Assembly: GCA_004102785.1 (NCBI GenBank)
Contig: SCEJ01000016.1
Span: 1 to 61,103 of the forward strand
Direction of reading: 5' to 3'
Source: Muribaculaceae bacterium Isolate-013 (NCI)
GTDB taxonomy: Bacteria > Bacteroidota > Bacteroidia > Bacteroidales > Muribaculaceae
DNA: 61,103 nt
The position numbers and the translations under genes were made by a program. Below are positions 22,676-32,041 of this stretch, one piece after another. Numbering within the stretch: position 1 is the first letter of the stretch; the number at the start of each line of letters is the position of its first letter. A model generated the notes under the pieces. The model ran no database searches. It had not been told where the DNA came from and saw only the letters and a program-made list of their open reading frames with translations.

Positions 22676-23365
22676 ATGGAACAGCAACGAATTCTGGTGG
22701 TCGACGACGAGCCCACACTCCGCGACACCCTCCGCTTCAACCTCGAGATAGAAGGTTACCGGGCCGACACGGCTGCCGGCGCCGAAGAGGCCATGCGGCT
22801 CGACCTCACGCGCTACTCGCTGATTCTTCTTGATGTGATGATGGGACCCATGAGCGGATTCGCCATGGCCCGCGCGCTCAAGGAGAACCCGGCCACAGCA
22901 CGCATCCCGATAATATTCCTCACAGCACTCGGCTCTGACGACGACATGGTGGCCGGGCTGCACCTCGGCGCCGACGACTACATTGCCAAGCCGTTCTCGA
23001 TCCGCAACGTGCTCGCACGGGTGCGCACCGTGCTGCGGCGCGCCACACCACGGGCCGACGCCCCCGCCGGGCAGGAAAGCCTCTCATATGAGGGACTCAC
23101 GGCCGACCCGGCAAGCAAACGCTGCACCGTCGACGGAACGGAGGTGCGCCTCCCCCGCAAGGAGTTCGAGATTCTGTGCCTGATGCTGGCCAACCGGGGG
23201 CGCATCTTCTCGCGCGACGAGATACTGCGCCGCATATGGCCCGAGGAGATTGTGGTGGTGCCGCGGGTTGTTGATGTCAACATCACACGCCTGCGCTCCA
23301 AAATCGGGCGCTACGGCAAAATGATTGTCACCCGCTCTGGCTACGGATATGGATTCCAGGATTAG
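22676..23365 (+). CDS. OmpR-family response regulator, RprY-like
   Basis: A 229-residue regulator. The receiver has acidic pocket VVDDEP, phosphoacceptor Asp53 in LILLDVMMG, and the conserved lysine in DDYIAKPFS. The C-terminal winged helix reads LPRKEFEILCLMLANRGRIF then SRDEILRRIWPEE and VDVNITRLRSKIGRYGK. The sequence closely resembles what I recall of Bacteroides RprY, which works with RprX; this is from memory, not a search. The ATG at 22676 puts VVDDEP where the family has it; an upstream ATG at 22616 is unlikely. It overlaps the kinase gene by 17 nt. Confidence 0.9.
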   Translation: MEQQRILVVDDEPTLRDTLRFNLEIEGYRADTAAGAEEAMRLDLTRYSLILLDVMMGPMSGFAMARALKENPATARIPIIFLTALGSDDDMVAGLHLGADDYIAKPFSIRNVLARVRTVLRRATPRADAPAGQESLSYEGLTADPASKRCTVDGTEVRLPRKEFEILCLMLANRGRIFSRDEILRRIWPEEIVVVPRVVDVNITRLRSKIGRYGKMIVTRSGYGYGFQD

Positions 23366-24791
23366 ACTCTCATACCACTCGCGGCTGTTCATCATGCTGC
23401 TGGGGTTCTCCTGGGCGCTGGTGGCCTGCTTCGTGCTCTTCCAGTACCACCGCGAGAAGCAGTACAAGGCCGACAAACTTGACGCACAGCTCCAGCTTTT
23501 CAACACCCACCTGCTCGACGCGCTCGAGGCCGACACCGCCCCGGCCGCCGCCACCGTAGGCGCGCAGCACCTCCCGGTGCCCGGCCTCAGGATTTCCGTG
23601 ATATCGCGGAGCGGGGCGCTTCTCTACGACAATTCACTCGACACCCTCCCGGGCGAGAACCACCTCGGACGCCCCGAGATACGCCGCGCCCTCATCAACG
23701 GCAACGGCTACACCATACGCCGCCATTCGTCGAGCACCGACAACACCTATTTCTACTCCGCCACCCGGGGCGACTCGCTGGTGGTGCGCTCGGCTGTGCC
23801 CTACTCCGTGCCGCTGGCCGACCTGCTGGCCACCGACCGCACCTTTCTATGGTTCATGCTCGCCGCCACACTCGCCATAAGCGCCATCGGCTACTTCGCC
23901 ACACGACGCATCGGGCGCACTATAACGCGCCTGAACCGGTTCGCCGCAAAGGCCGAGAAGGGGGAGACCTCCGACGACAACGGCCCCTTCCCCCACGACG
24001 AGCTGGGGAGCATATCAGGCCATATCATACGCCTCTACGGACGCCTCCGCCAGACAATGGAGGAGCGCGACGCCGAACACCGCCGCGCCATGCACGAACA
24101 GCAGGAGAAAACCCGCATCAAAAAGCAGCTCACCAACAACATCAACCACGAACTGAAAACTCCGGTGGCGGCAATCATGGCCTGCCTGGAGACACTCCTG
24201 GCCCACCCGGGCATCGCGGCGGAGAAACGCACGGAATTCATTGAGCGGTGTTACGGCGAGGCGCAACGGCTGTCGAACCTGCTCAACGATGTGGCCGACA
24301 TCACCCGCATGGACGACGGCGCGCAGAACATAGCGAAAACCACCGTCGACATCGGCGCCATCGTGGCCGATGTGGCCGCCGGCGAGGAGCAGCGGCTCAG
24401 GCGCGCCGGCATCACTCTCCGCAACGGTATACCCGAAGGGGTGCGCGTCAACGGCAACCCGGCATTCATCAGCTCCATTTTCCGCAACCTGGCCGACAAC
24501 GCCATCGCTTACAGCGGCGCCTCCGAGCTGCGCATCACCCTCGACGACGCCACCCCGGCATTCTACACCTTCTCCGTAACCGACAACGGCTGCGGCATAC
24601 CCGCCGAACATCTCAGCCGCATTTTCGAGCGCTTCTACCGCATCGACAAAGGACGCTCGCGGCGCCTGGGGGGCACCGGTCTCGGCCTGGCCATCGTGCG
24701 CAACGCCGTGCAGCTCCACGGCGGAGCCATCCACGCCTCCACCCCTCCCGGCGGGGGCGCCCGCTTCACCTTCACACTTGCCGCGGACTGA
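23349..24791 (+). CDS. Sensor histidine kinase, RprX-like
   Basis: A 480-residue membrane kinase, the partner of the preceding regulator. TM1 is at about 13-33, a periplasmic sensor region follows, TM2 is at about 165-185, and then a short HAMP-like linker. Phosphoacceptor His267 is in NNINHELKTPVAAIMACLE. N box is FRNLADNAIAYSG, G1 is VTDNGCGIPAEHL, F box is IFERFYRIDKGRS, G2 is LGGTGLGLAIVRNAV. The ATG at 23349 lies inside the regulator's last codons (17-nt overlap), and MDSRIRLSYHSR places TM1 correctly. Confidence 0.9.
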   Translation: MDSRIRLSYHSRLFIMLLGFSWALVACFVLFQYHREKQYKADKLDAQLQLFNTHLLDALEADTAPAAATVGAQHLPVPGLRISVISRSGALLYDNSLDTLPGENHLGRPEIRRALINGNGYTIRRHSSSTDNTYFYSATRGDSLVVRSAVPYSVPLADLLATDRTFLWFMLAATLAISAIGYFATRRIGRTITRLNRFAAKAEKGETSDDNGPFPHDELGSISGHIIRLYGRLRQTMEERDAEHRRAMHEQQEKTRIKKQLTNNINHELKTPVAAIMACLETLLAHPGIAAEKRTEFIERCYGEAQRLSNLLNDVADITRMDDGAQNIAKTTVDIGAIVADVAAGEEQRLRRAGITLRNGIPEGVRVNGNPAFISSIFRNLADNAIAYSGASELRITLDDATPAFYTFSVTDNGCGIPAEHLSRIFERFYRIDKGRSRRLGGTGLGLAIVRNAVQLHGGAIHASTPPGGGARFTFTLAAD

Positions 24792-24826
24792 TTCCCGCAG
24801 TAAAGATAAAAGCAGTAAAGATAAAA

Positions 24827-24883
24827 AATGAGGGTGTATAAAAATTGCCTGACGGAATCTTGCAATTTTTATACACCCTCATT
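24827..24883. terminator. Bidirectional terminator, 22-bp perfect stem
   Basis: Arms 24827-24848 and 24862-24883 are perfectly complementary around a 13-nt loop, with A-rich sequence on the left. It separates the kinase from the convergent amylase gene. A direct repeat (GCAGTAAAGATAAA twice) precedes it at about 24798-24827. Confidence 0.9.
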
Positions 24884-24912
24884 GATTCTGATGCGGATGC
24901 ATCAGGGCATTA

Positions 24913-27900
24913 TCAATAGAGGAGCACCTTGCGGCCAGCTATGATGTAGAAGCCGGCGGGGAGGTCAAGGGTGGTGCGTCCGGCCGACACGCTGAAGAAG
25001 CGCACGCGGCCTTCAACGCCGGTGGCGGCCACGGTGGTGGCGCGGGGAGCGGTGACAACAGCCTTGCCGTTGACAACCTCTACCGAAATCTCATCGTCGG
25101 AGGCCACGGAGGATACGGAGGTTATCACCTTGTTCTGGCCGTCGGCGGTGTACATGCCGTGTTCTACCAGGGCCAGGTCAGCGGTCTGGGAGCTGTTGGA
25201 GCCATTGTTGAAGATTACTTTCAGGTCAACGGGGTCCTTGGGGGTGAAGTCGTAGCGGTAAACCACATCGGAGGCCGAAAGGGGAGCACCGTTGTATTTG
25301 AGGCCGCTGTTGTCGGTGACGAGGGTCATCGCGGTGCCGGGCCATTCACCGGCATACTTCGTGGAGCCGTCCCAGATATATACGTGGGGGGTGTTCCAGC
25401 CCGAGTTGCCCACGAGGAAGAACACAGAGTATTCGCCCGGAGCGGGAGCGGGAGGAGTGGGAGGAGTGGGAGGAGTCACAATCTCGCCTGCGCCTTCGAT
25501 GGTCTTCACATAGCCGCCGGCATTGTAGTAACCGCCGTTGATCCATGCGAAGTCGCCGGTCTGGGAGCCGCTGTTGTTGTTGAAAATCAGGCCGGCGGTT
25601 GTGGGTATCACCTCAGAGCCGGTGTAGGTGATTTTCCAGATTTTGTTGCCGAGATAGGTCATTGCCGTTCCGGGCCATGCGCCGAAATAGTTCGTGCCGT
25701 TGCTCCAGGAGAAGGCGCAGATGGTGCCGCTCCAGTTGTTGGAGTTCTCGAAGAACACAGCCTGCTCGCCCTCGCTCATGGAGGGGGCCACGGGAACCTC
25801 AGGCTCGGTGACATCACCGCCGCCTACATTGCCGCCGCCGCCGGCCACATCCTTGACGGTAGTGGTTTCGGGAGCCTCTTCGGCGCCGTCATAGCCGGTC
25901 TGGGTATGACTTACGGGAGCCGAGCCATAGGTATACATGTTATCCTCGCCGACTTTGCCGGGAGCAGGGGTTTTCTTGGTGTCAAGCACATAAATGCGGA
26001 GATTGGCGGTGCCGGAGCATGTGGCGGAGAGTGTGCCGTTGGTCACAGTCTTGACATCGCCGGTGATGGCATCCTTGTATGTGCCGTTCTCCACACCGGT
26101 GAATGTGGCGTTGCCGCCGAGAGTCACCAGCACGTACGAATCAGTGGTGGCGTCGGTATAGCGGCGCTTGAACGAGATGCCGTCGTGGCCACCGCCCGAG
26201 CACCCTTCGGTGGAGTACTGTCCCTTGCGGAGCGCTGGGATTGCGGCACGGATTTTGTTGAGGCGCTGTATGTGAAGAGCAAGCGGGTGGCTCAGAGTCG
26301 CGGCGATATTGCCGGTGGCGCCGGTATATGTGGCGAAGTCGGTCACATTGACATCACCGGTGATATAACCGCCGAAGTAGGCGCGGCCGGAATCTTTCAG
26401 TGCCATGTCGGGGCCCTTGTCGATAACGCACCCTTTCTTGAACTCGACCTCCGAACCATAATAGATACAGGGGATGCCACGGAAAGTGAACATCAGCGAA
26501 AGGTTGGAGGCCCACACATCCTGCCCCTTGGCAAAACGCTGGTTTTCAGGAGCGCCGTCGGGAGCATAGTCATGCGAGTCAACGTAGACAACGTTGTAAG
26601 TGGCGTCGTTGTACATATTGTCGCCATATTTCACTGACCATGCCTCGCGGGTGGAACCGAAATTCCAGTGCATCGGGAAGTCGATTACAGAGAATCCGGA
26701 GTATTTGGAATAGTCGGGAGTGTGGTAGGTGTTGCCGTTGAGGAACGCGTTGTTGGAGTCATACTGTGCGACGTTATCCTTGCCGGCATCATCCTCGGCC
26801 TGCTGGAGCACACTCTGGGCGTTGGTGTGGCCGCCGTGGTCGCCTTCCATCACAACGAAGTCGTTCCATGATGTCTCGGATGTGTCCCAGGGATAGTTCT
26901 TGGTCTCCTTCCATGTATAATAGAAAGGCGAGCAGTTGATGTTGCCGTCGCGGTAGATTACCTGGCGCGCACGGGCGCACACCTCGCCGAACATGAAGAA
27001 GTCGCCACCGTTGCGTTTGGCCTTGTGCTTCTCGGCCAGCGCCTCGAACTGCGGGATGAAAGACTTGTTGAAGGTAAGGCGTGCGATATGGCCTGAAGTA
27101 TCGATACGGAAGCCGTCGACACCCATCTCGATGAATTTGCCATAGCAGTTCACGAGATAGTTCGACACTTTTGGATTCTCGGTGTTGAGGTCAACGCAGT
27201 CGCCTGCGATCTGCCCCCATACGCGCGAATAGTCGTCCCAGTCCCAGTTCTGCCCAACGTGATGCCACAGGTTCTGGCTGTCGTGGTTCACGCCGTCGAG
27301 ATTCTTCATCAGATTGATACGGGCGGCATACTGCAGACCCGGCTGAAGAGAATAATAGTTGGCGGGGAGCTTCGTGTCGGGGTGGAGCTTGAGCGACTTG
27401 TCGATATTCGACAAAGGCTGGGTATAATCCTTTGTGAACATCGGGCAAAGGTTCTCCTCGCCGAAGTTGCCGGTGTGGTTGAGCACGATGTCAAGAATGA
27501 TTTTCATGCCGCGGGCATGGGCGGCATCAATGAGATCCTGGAACTTGCAGTCGGTCGATTCGTAGCGGGGATCTACCTTGCTGAAGTTGATGGCGTGGTA
27601 GCCGTGGTAGTCCAGACCGGAACCGTTCTCCACCACCGGGGTGATCCACACTGCGGTAAAACCGAGGGCCTTGATGTAGTCGAGTTTCTCGATAAGCCCT
27701 TTGAAGTCGCCGCGCCATTCGGGATCGTTGACGTTGAGCTTACCGTCCCAGCAGTAGGTGTTGTTGCTGATGTCGCCGTCGTAGAAACGGGTGGTCATGG
27801 CAAAGTAGATAGTCTCGTCGCGGAAGTCCGTGCGGTCTCCCACAAATGTGGCTGCAGATGCTGCCGAAGCGACCCATAGCCCTAAGCCGGCAAGCACTGT

Positions 27901-27930
27901 GCGGGCTGCCGCTCTTGAAAATTTACTCAT
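24913..27930 (-). CDS. Secreted alpha-amylase (GH13) with two CBM26-like starch-binding modules
   Basis: A 1005-residue exported amylase; signal peptide SKFSRAAARTVLAGLGLWVA with cleavage near SAASAA. GH13 catalytic domain about 35-640: KIILDIVLNHTGN, nucleophile Asp277 in GVDGFRIDTSGH, acid/base Glu316 in FFMFGEVCARA, and His453-Asp454 in VVYVDSHDYAPDG. A Gly/Pro-rich linker leads to two modules (about 730-830 and 845-960) that both contain a W-PGTAMT motif (AWPGTAMTYLG and EWPGTAMTLVT), typical of CBM26. The C-terminus GFYIIAGRKVLLY resembles other sorting tails here. Degrades starch or glycogen outside the cytoplasm. The ATG at 27930 gives a clean signal peptide. Confidence 0.93.
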   Translation of the reverse strand: MSKFSRAAARTVLAGLGLWVASAASAATFVGDRTDFRDETIYFAMTTRFYDGDISNNTYCWDGKLNVNDPEWRGDFKGLIEKLDYIKALGFTAVWITPVVENGSGLDYHGYHAINFSKVDPRYESTDCKFQDLIDAAHARGMKIILDIVLNHTGNFGEENLCPMFTKDYTQPLSNIDKSLKLHPDTKLPANYYSLQPGLQYAARINLMKNLDGVNHDSQNLWHHVGQNWDWDDYSRVWGQIAGDCVDLNTENPKVSNYLVNCYGKFIEMGVDGFRIDTSGHIARLTFNKSFIPQFEALAEKHKAKRNGGDFFMFGEVCARARQVIYRDGNINCSPFYYTWKETKNYPWDTSETSWNDFVVMEGDHGGHTNAQSVLQQAEDDAGKDNVAQYDSNNAFLNGNTYHTPDYSKYSGFSVIDFPMHWNFGSTREAWSVKYGDNMYNDATYNVVYVDSHDYAPDGAPENQRFAKGQDVWASNLSLMFTFRGIPCIYYGSEVEFKKGCVIDKGPDMALKDSGRAYFGGYITGDVNVTDFATYTGATGNIAATLSHPLALHIQRLNKIRAAIPALRKGQYSTEGCSGGGHDGISFKRRYTDATTDSYVLVTLGGNATFTGVENGTYKDAITGDVKTVTNGTLSATCSGTANLRIYVLDTKKTPAPGKVGEDNMYTYGSAPVSHTQTGYDGAEEAPETTTVKDVAGGGGNVGGGDVTEPEVPVAPSMSEGEQAVFFENSNNWSGTICAFSWSNGTNYFGAWPGTAMTYLGNKIWKITYTGSEVIPTTAGLIFNNNSGSQTGDFAWINGGYYNAGGYVKTIEGAGEIVTPPTPPTPPAPAPGEYSVFFLVGNSGWNTPHVYIWDGSTKYAGEWPGTAMTLVTDNSGLKYNGAPLSASDVVYRYDFTPKDPVDLKVIFNNGSNSSQTADLALVEHGMYTADGQNKVITSVSSVASDDEISVEVVNGKAVVTAPRATTVAATGVEGRVRFFSVSAGRTTLDLPAGFYIIAGRKVLLY

Positions 27931-28004
27931 GAAAGGGTAATGATTGTAAGGTAAGATAAAAAATTTGCGGCCGAAAAGACGACCCAAATAGTATTACACG
28001 GCCG

Positions 28005-28012
28005 CAAAGTTA
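28005..28012 (-). promoter_or_regulatory. Amylase promoter -7 box (TAACTTTG)
   Basis: Minus-strand TAnnTTTG, about 75 nt upstream of the amylase ATG at 27930. Confidence 0.6.
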
Positions 28013-28164
28013 ACACATTTTTTATTAAAAAACACGCATATCTGTCCTTAAATACTAAAAAAATAGCATTCCAAACAGGGAGGAAAAGAGTGTGAGGAAA
28101 TTTTTTTTGGTAAAAAAAATGTGAAATTACGTAGCAATATGCCATAGTTCTGAAAAATAATTAC

Positions 28165-28172
28165 TAAATTTG
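28165..28172 (+). promoter_or_regulatory. AsnC-family gene -7 box (TAAATTTG)
   Basis: TAnnTTTG about 82 nt before the ATG at 28255, leaving a leader of about 77 nt. Lrp/AsnC proteins often control their own promoters, but no operator is evident. Confidence 0.55.
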
Positions 28173-28254
28173 CGGCAAATTGTCAATGGCGCACAATATA
28201 GGGTACAATATCATTGCGCCGCCCAAGTAACTTATCACAACATTCTGCTGCTAC

Positions 28255-28728
28255 ATGAACAAACAACCATCAATCGACAACCTTGACCGTAAAATCCTTT
28301 CGATTGTGATGCACAACGCCCGCATCCCCTCGAAGGATGTGGCTCTGGTATGCGGCGTATCGCGTGCGGCAGTGCACCAGCGCATTCAGCGCATGATCGA
28401 GGACGGTATAATCACCGGCTCGGGCTACACTGTCAATCCCAAGACCCTGGGTTACTTCACCTGCACATATATAGGTGTGAACCTGGAGCGCGGTGCCATA
28501 TACTCCCAGGTAGTGCCGGAAATCGAAAAGATTCCCGAAGTGACCGAATGCCACTTCACCACCGGCCCCTACACTATGCTCATCAAGCTTTTCGTGCGCG
28601 ACAACGACCACCTCATGGAGGTGCTCAACAAGAAAATCCAGCAGATTCCCGGCGTGACAGGCACCGAGACTCTGATTTCGCTCGACAACTCGATTCAGCG
28701 CACCATACCGATGAACGTAGGCCTGTAA
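28255..28728 (+). CDS. Lrp/AsnC-family transcriptional regulator
   Basis: A 157-residue regulator with an N-terminal winged HTH (LDRKILSIVMHNARIPSKDV then VCGVSRAAVHQRIQRMIEDG) and a C-terminal RAM/AsnC ligand domain (GRNDHL-like core VRDNDHLMEVLNKKIQQIPG). Members bind amino acids or other small ligands and form octamers. The divergent position from the secreted amylase raises the possibility that it regulates that gene; this is inference. Two GC-rich hairpins follow before the glycosyltransferase gene. Confidence 0.92.
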   Translation: MNKQPSIDNLDRKILSIVMHNARIPSKDVALVCGVSRAAVHQRIQRMIEDGIITGSGYTVNPKTLGYFTCTYIGVNLERGAIYSQVVPEIEKIPEVTECHFTTGPYTMLIKLFVRDNDHLMEVLNKKIQQIPGVTGTETLISLDNSIQRTIPMNVGL

Positions 28729-28739
28729 AACAAACATTC

Positions 28740-28805
28740 AACGCCCGCCGGGCGTTAGAACAGAGCGACGTACGCCCGGGAGAGGTCGGAGCCTCGGCCC
28801 GGGCG
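28740..28805. terminator. Two GC-rich hairpins after the AsnC gene
   Basis: Stem 1: AACGCCC/GGGCGTT (28740-28756). Stem 2: CGCCCGGG/CCCGGGCG (28773-28780 and 28798-28805) with an inner GAGG/CCTC pairing. No T-tract follows, so they may attenuate rather than terminate. Confidence 0.45.
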
Positions 28806-28837
28806 CTCGTTGTTGAACAACCTTTTCCCGCTGAACC

Positions 28838-29992
28838 ATGCACATAGGCTACGACGGCAAACGCGCCGTACAGAACAACACCGGGCTGGGCAACTACTCG
28901 CGCCTGCTGGCGGCGGTAATGGCTCGCCGGTTCGGCAGCGACCGCTTCACCCTCTACGCACCCCGCCCGCGGACCACACCGCGCCTGGCGCCGGTGCTGG
29001 AGGCCGCCAACGTGGAGCTGCGCGGCCCGGAGGGGGCGCTGTGGCGCCTTGTCCCGGCGCTGTGGCGCTCGGCGGCAATGGGGCGGCAGATGCGCGCCGA
29101 AGGGGTTGACCTCATACACGGCCTATCAGGTGAGCTCCCCCTGGGGGTGGAGCGGCTCGGTGTGCCGTCGGTGGTCACGGTGCACGATGTGATATTCCGC
29201 CGCTTCCCGCAGCTCTACAAGCCCCTCGACCGCAGGATTTACGACGCCAAGTTCGGCCATGCCACCCGGCTGGCCACCCGCGTGCTGGCCATATCGGAGT
29301 GCACCGCACGCGATATAGTGGAATTCTACGGCATACCGCGCGAAAAAATCGACGTGGTCTACCAGGGGTGCGACCGGCAGTTCCACCTCCCTGTCACACC
29401 CGGACGCATTGAGGCCCTACGCCGCAAATACGGCCTCACACGCCCCTACATAATATCGGTAGGCACCATCGAGGAGCGCAAGAACCAGATGCAGGCCGTA
29501 AAGGGGTTGAGCGGCATCGGCCAGGGATACGACCTGGTGCTGGCCGGGCGGCAGACCCCCTACGCCGACGCCATACGCGCCTGCGCGGCAGCCGCCGGAG
29601 TAGCCGACCGCGTGAAAATAATCGAGGGCGCCCCGTTCGACGAGCTTCCGGCGCTCTATGCCGGCGCCGTATGCTCGTCGTACACCTCGCGCTTCGAGGG
29701 GTTCGGCATCCCGGTGATAGAGAGCATAGCCGCCGGCACACCGGTGGTGGTGGCCTCCGGCTCATGCCTGGAGGAGGCTGCCGGCCCGGGAGCGCTCTGC
29801 GTCGGCCCCGACGACACGGAGGGATGGACCGCCGCCGTCAGGCGTCTTCTCGACTCCGCCGAAGAGCGTGACACCCTCGTGAGCCGGGGCAGGGAATATA
29901 TCAGACGTTTTTCCGACGAAGCTATGGCCGAGGGCACAATGGCCTGCTACCGCCGGGCTATCGAAGATTTCAAAAATGGCAAAAAATACTGA
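28838..29992 (+). CDS. GT4-family glycosyltransferase
   Basis: A 384-residue GT-B glycosyltransferase. The N-terminal half has MHIGYDGKRAVQNNTGLGNY for the acceptor loop and DLIHGLSGELPLG. The C-terminal nucleotide-sugar domain has RPYIISVGTIEERKNQ and the GT4 E-x7-E motif in SRFEGFGIPVIESIAAGTPV. A mannosyl- or rhamnosyl-transferase acting in surface glycan synthesis is plausible; donor and acceptor cannot be read. It overlaps the following epimerase gene by 17 nt. Confidence 0.9.
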   Translation: MHIGYDGKRAVQNNTGLGNYSRLLAAVMARRFGSDRFTLYAPRPRTTPRLAPVLEAANVELRGPEGALWRLVPALWRSAAMGRQMRAEGVDLIHGLSGELPLGVERLGVPSVVTVHDVIFRRFPQLYKPLDRRIYDAKFGHATRLATRVLAISECTARDIVEFYGIPREKIDVVYQGCDRQFHLPVTPGRIEALRRKYGLTRPYIISVGTIEERKNQMQAVKGLSGIGQGYDLVLAGRQTPYADAIRACAAAAGVADRVKIIEGAPFDELPALYAGAVCSSYTSRFEGFGIPVIESIAAGTPVVVASGSCLEEAAGPGALCVGPDDTEGWTAAVRRLLDSAEERDTLVSRGREYIRRFSDEAMAEGTMACYRRAIEDFKNGKKY

Positions 29993-31025
29993 CAATACAC
30001 TTGCCGGACGACGCCTGCTGGTGGTAGGCGCCGGCGGTTTTATCGGAGGCTTCATCGCCGCCCGCGGGCTGCGGCTGGGGATGGATGTGACGGTGGCCGT
30101 AAGGGAGTCGACCTCGCGCCGCCACCTCGGTGACCCGGCCCTGCGGTTCCTGACCCTCGACTACGACGACCCGGCGGCGATGAAGAACGCCGTGGCCGAT
30201 TTCGTGTCGGCCGACGGCAACCCCGCCCGCTGGGACTATATAATCTACAACCTCGGAGCCACGAAAGCGCTGAACTATATCGACTTCAAGCGCGTAAACT
30301 ACGACTACCTGCGCTCCTTCACCGAAACACTCAAGGAGCTGCAGCTTTATCCCGACCGGTTTCTCTACATGAGCTCCCTCTCGGCAACAGGACCGGGCGA
30401 CGAGAAAAACTACACGCCGCTGACGGCCGGAATGAATCCGCAGCCCAACACCCGCTACGGCCGCTCAAAAATAATGGCTGAGCAGTTTCTCGAGCATTTC
30501 TCAGGGCTGAACTGGACCATATTCCGCCCCACAGGTGTGTACGGCCCCCACGAAAAGGATTACCTGATGATGATACAGAGCATCGACAGGCATTTCGACT
30601 TCTCGGTAGGATTCCGCCGCCAGATGCTCACGTTCATCTATGTGGACGACCTGGTAGAGGCGATGTTCGACGCCCTGGCCTCGCCCGACACCATCCACAA
30701 AAAATATATCATCGCCGAAGACCGCGCCTATACGCAGAAGGAGTTCCGCGCCATCGTGGCCCGCGCCCTCGGCAAGGGGTGGGTGCTCCCGGTGAAACTC
30801 CCCCTCTGGGCCGTGCGGCTCACATCGGTCATCGCCGGCAAAATAGGCAAGATGCGTATGAAGCCCTCTACCCTCAACCCCGACAAATACCTCATCATGG
30901 CACAGCGCAACTGGTGTGCCGACACCTCCGAGGCCCGGCGCGACTTCGGCTTCAAGGCCCGCGTCGACCTTGCCGAGGGGATTCGCCGCACCGTGGAGGC
31001 TTACCGTAAACCAGGCAGCAAATGA
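29976..31025 (+). CDS. NAD-dependent epimerase/dehydratase (extended SDR)
   Basis: A 349-residue SDR enzyme. The NAD-binding glycine motif is LLVVGAGGFIGGFIAARGL. The catalytic Tyr-Lys pair appears as NTRYGRSKIMAEQFL, preceded by the serine strand FLYMSSLSATGPGD. FRPTGVYGPHEKDYLMM and FIYVDDLVEAMFDAL are typical of nucleotide-sugar epimerases and dehydratases. The substrate is unknown; the overlap with the glycosyltransferase suggests a nucleotide sugar for a surface glycan. Overlaps the next gene by 4 nt (ATGA). Confidence 0.88.
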   Translation: MAKNTDNTLAGRRLLVVGAGGFIGGFIAARGLRLGMDVTVAVRESTSRRHLGDPALRFLTLDYDDPAAMKNAVADFVSADGNPARWDYIIYNLGATKALNYIDFKRVNYDYLRSFTETLKELQLYPDRFLYMSSLSATGPGDEKNYTPLTAGMNPQPNTRYGRSKIMAEQFLEHFSGLNWTIFRPTGVYGPHEKDYLMMIQSIDRHFDFSVGFRRQMLTFIYVDDLVEAMFDALASPDTIHKKYIIAEDRAYTQKEFRAIVARALGKGWVLPVKLPLWAVRLTSVIAGKIGKMRMKPSTLNPDKYLIMAQRNWCADTSEARRDFGFKARVDLAEGIRRTVEAYRKPGSK

Positions 31026-31309
31026 GCACGCTTCCCCCGGCAAGGCCCACCCCCTGGTGGATGTGGCTTGTAATAACAGTATGCGCCCTGCCCGGGCTCT
31101 CGTTCCCGTGGGTGGCACACCTCATCGCCGACTCCAACCCAGTGGTGCGCGGCCTGGCGTGGCTCTACCCGGCCTATGTGGTATGCTCGGCTCTGCTGGC
31201 CTGGCTGTCGTGGCGGCGGTCGATGACTGCCGTGTGCTGGATTATCCTGGCGCTGCTGGCCGTATCGCACCTCTGTTTCTACTATCTGGCAGTAATAGCC
31301 CTGGCCTGA
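31022..31309 (+). CDS. Small membrane protein with three TM helices, unknown
   Basis: A 95-residue protein with hydrophobic segments at about 12-31, 43-62 and 68-93 and a short cytoplasmic RRS loop. I do not recognise the family. Coupled by ATGA overlap to the upstream epimerase and 30 nt before the sirtuin gene, so it is probably an operon member. It may be a membrane partner of the glycan enzymes, but nothing in its sequence shows that. Confidence 0.7.
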   Translation: MSTLPPARPTPWWMWLVITVCALPGLSFPWVAHLIADSNPVVRGLAWLYPAYVVCSALLAWLSWRRSMTAVCWIILALLAVSHLCFYYLAVIALA

Positions 31310-31339
31310 TTTCAAGGCCGGCAAAACAATACTCCTCTC

Positions 31340-32029
31340 ATGAAAAAGAAACTCGTAATCTCCACCGGCGCCGGAATCTCCGCCGAGTCGGGAATCTCCA
31401 CCTTCCGCGATGCCGGAGGGCTCTGGGAAAACAACAATGTGATGGACGTGGCCTCGGCCGACGGATTCCGCCGCGACCCGGAGCTGGTGCACCGTTTCTA
31501 CAATGCCCGCCGCCGCGACCTGCTCGGCGCGCGGCCCAACGCCGCGCACACCGGCCTGCGCGACCTGGAAAAGGATTTCGAGGTGTACATCATCACGCAG
31601 AACGTCGACGACCTGCATGAACGCGCCGGCTCGTCGAACGTGCTGCACCTCCACGGCGAGCTGATGAAAGTACGGGCCATCGATGATGAAAGCCGCGTCT
31701 ACACCCTCCGCCCCGATGCCATCGAAACCACCCCCGACACCGTTATCGACGGCCACCGGGTGCGCCCCCACATCGTATTCTTCCAGGAAGCGGTGCCCAA
31801 CATCACCCCCGCCACCGAGCTGGTGGCCGAAGCCGACATCTTTGTGGTAATCGGCACCTCGCTCAACGTGTATCCCGCCGCCGGCCTCCTCCACTGCGTG
31901 CGCCCCGGCACCCCGGTCCATTACATCGACCCCAGACCGGCCGACGTGCCCTCCTGGGTCAACGTAATCCCCCTCCCCGCCACCAAAGGGGTGGAACGCC
32001 TGGCCTCCCTCCTCCGCCACAACCTCTGA
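31340..32029 (+). CDS. Sir2-family NAD-dependent deacylase lacking the zinc cysteines
   Basis: A 229-residue sirtuin. NAD-binding motifs are VISTGAGISAESGISTFRDA and ITQNVDDLHERAGS; the catalytic His105 is in VLHLHGELMK; IGTSLNVYPAAGL is also present. Tyr54 and Arg57 in HRFYNARRRD match the pair that defines class III (CobB/SIRT5-type) desuccinylases, so succinyl- or malonyl-lysine removal is likely. The two Cys-x2-Cys pairs that bind structural zinc are absent: the segment from residue 106 to 142 contains no cysteine. Often labelled cobB. Confidence 0.9.
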   Translation: MKKKLVISTGAGISAESGISTFRDAGGLWENNNVMDVASADGFRRDPELVHRFYNARRRDLLGARPNAAHTGLRDLEKDFEVYIITQNVDDLHERAGSSNVLHLHGELMKVRAIDDESRVYTLRPDAIETTPDTVIDGHRVRPHIVFFQEAVPNITPATELVAEADIFVVIGTSLNVYPAAGLLHCVRPGTPVHYIDPRPADVPSWVNVIPLPATKGVERLASLLRHNL

Positions 32030-32041
32030 CACAACACAATA

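Larger units (their letters stand above)
27931..28254. other. Divergent intergenic region, amylase/asnC
   Basis: 324 bp, strongly AT-rich, containing the two divergent -7 boxes described separately and no reading frame worth naming. The poly-A/T tracts around 28090-28130 are the most AT-rich stretch of the window. Confidence 0.7.

Noticed and set aside
25159-26637. Long open frame antisense to the amylase gene
   Set aside because: No recognisable motif; the minus strand carries complete GH13 and CBM26-like signatures.
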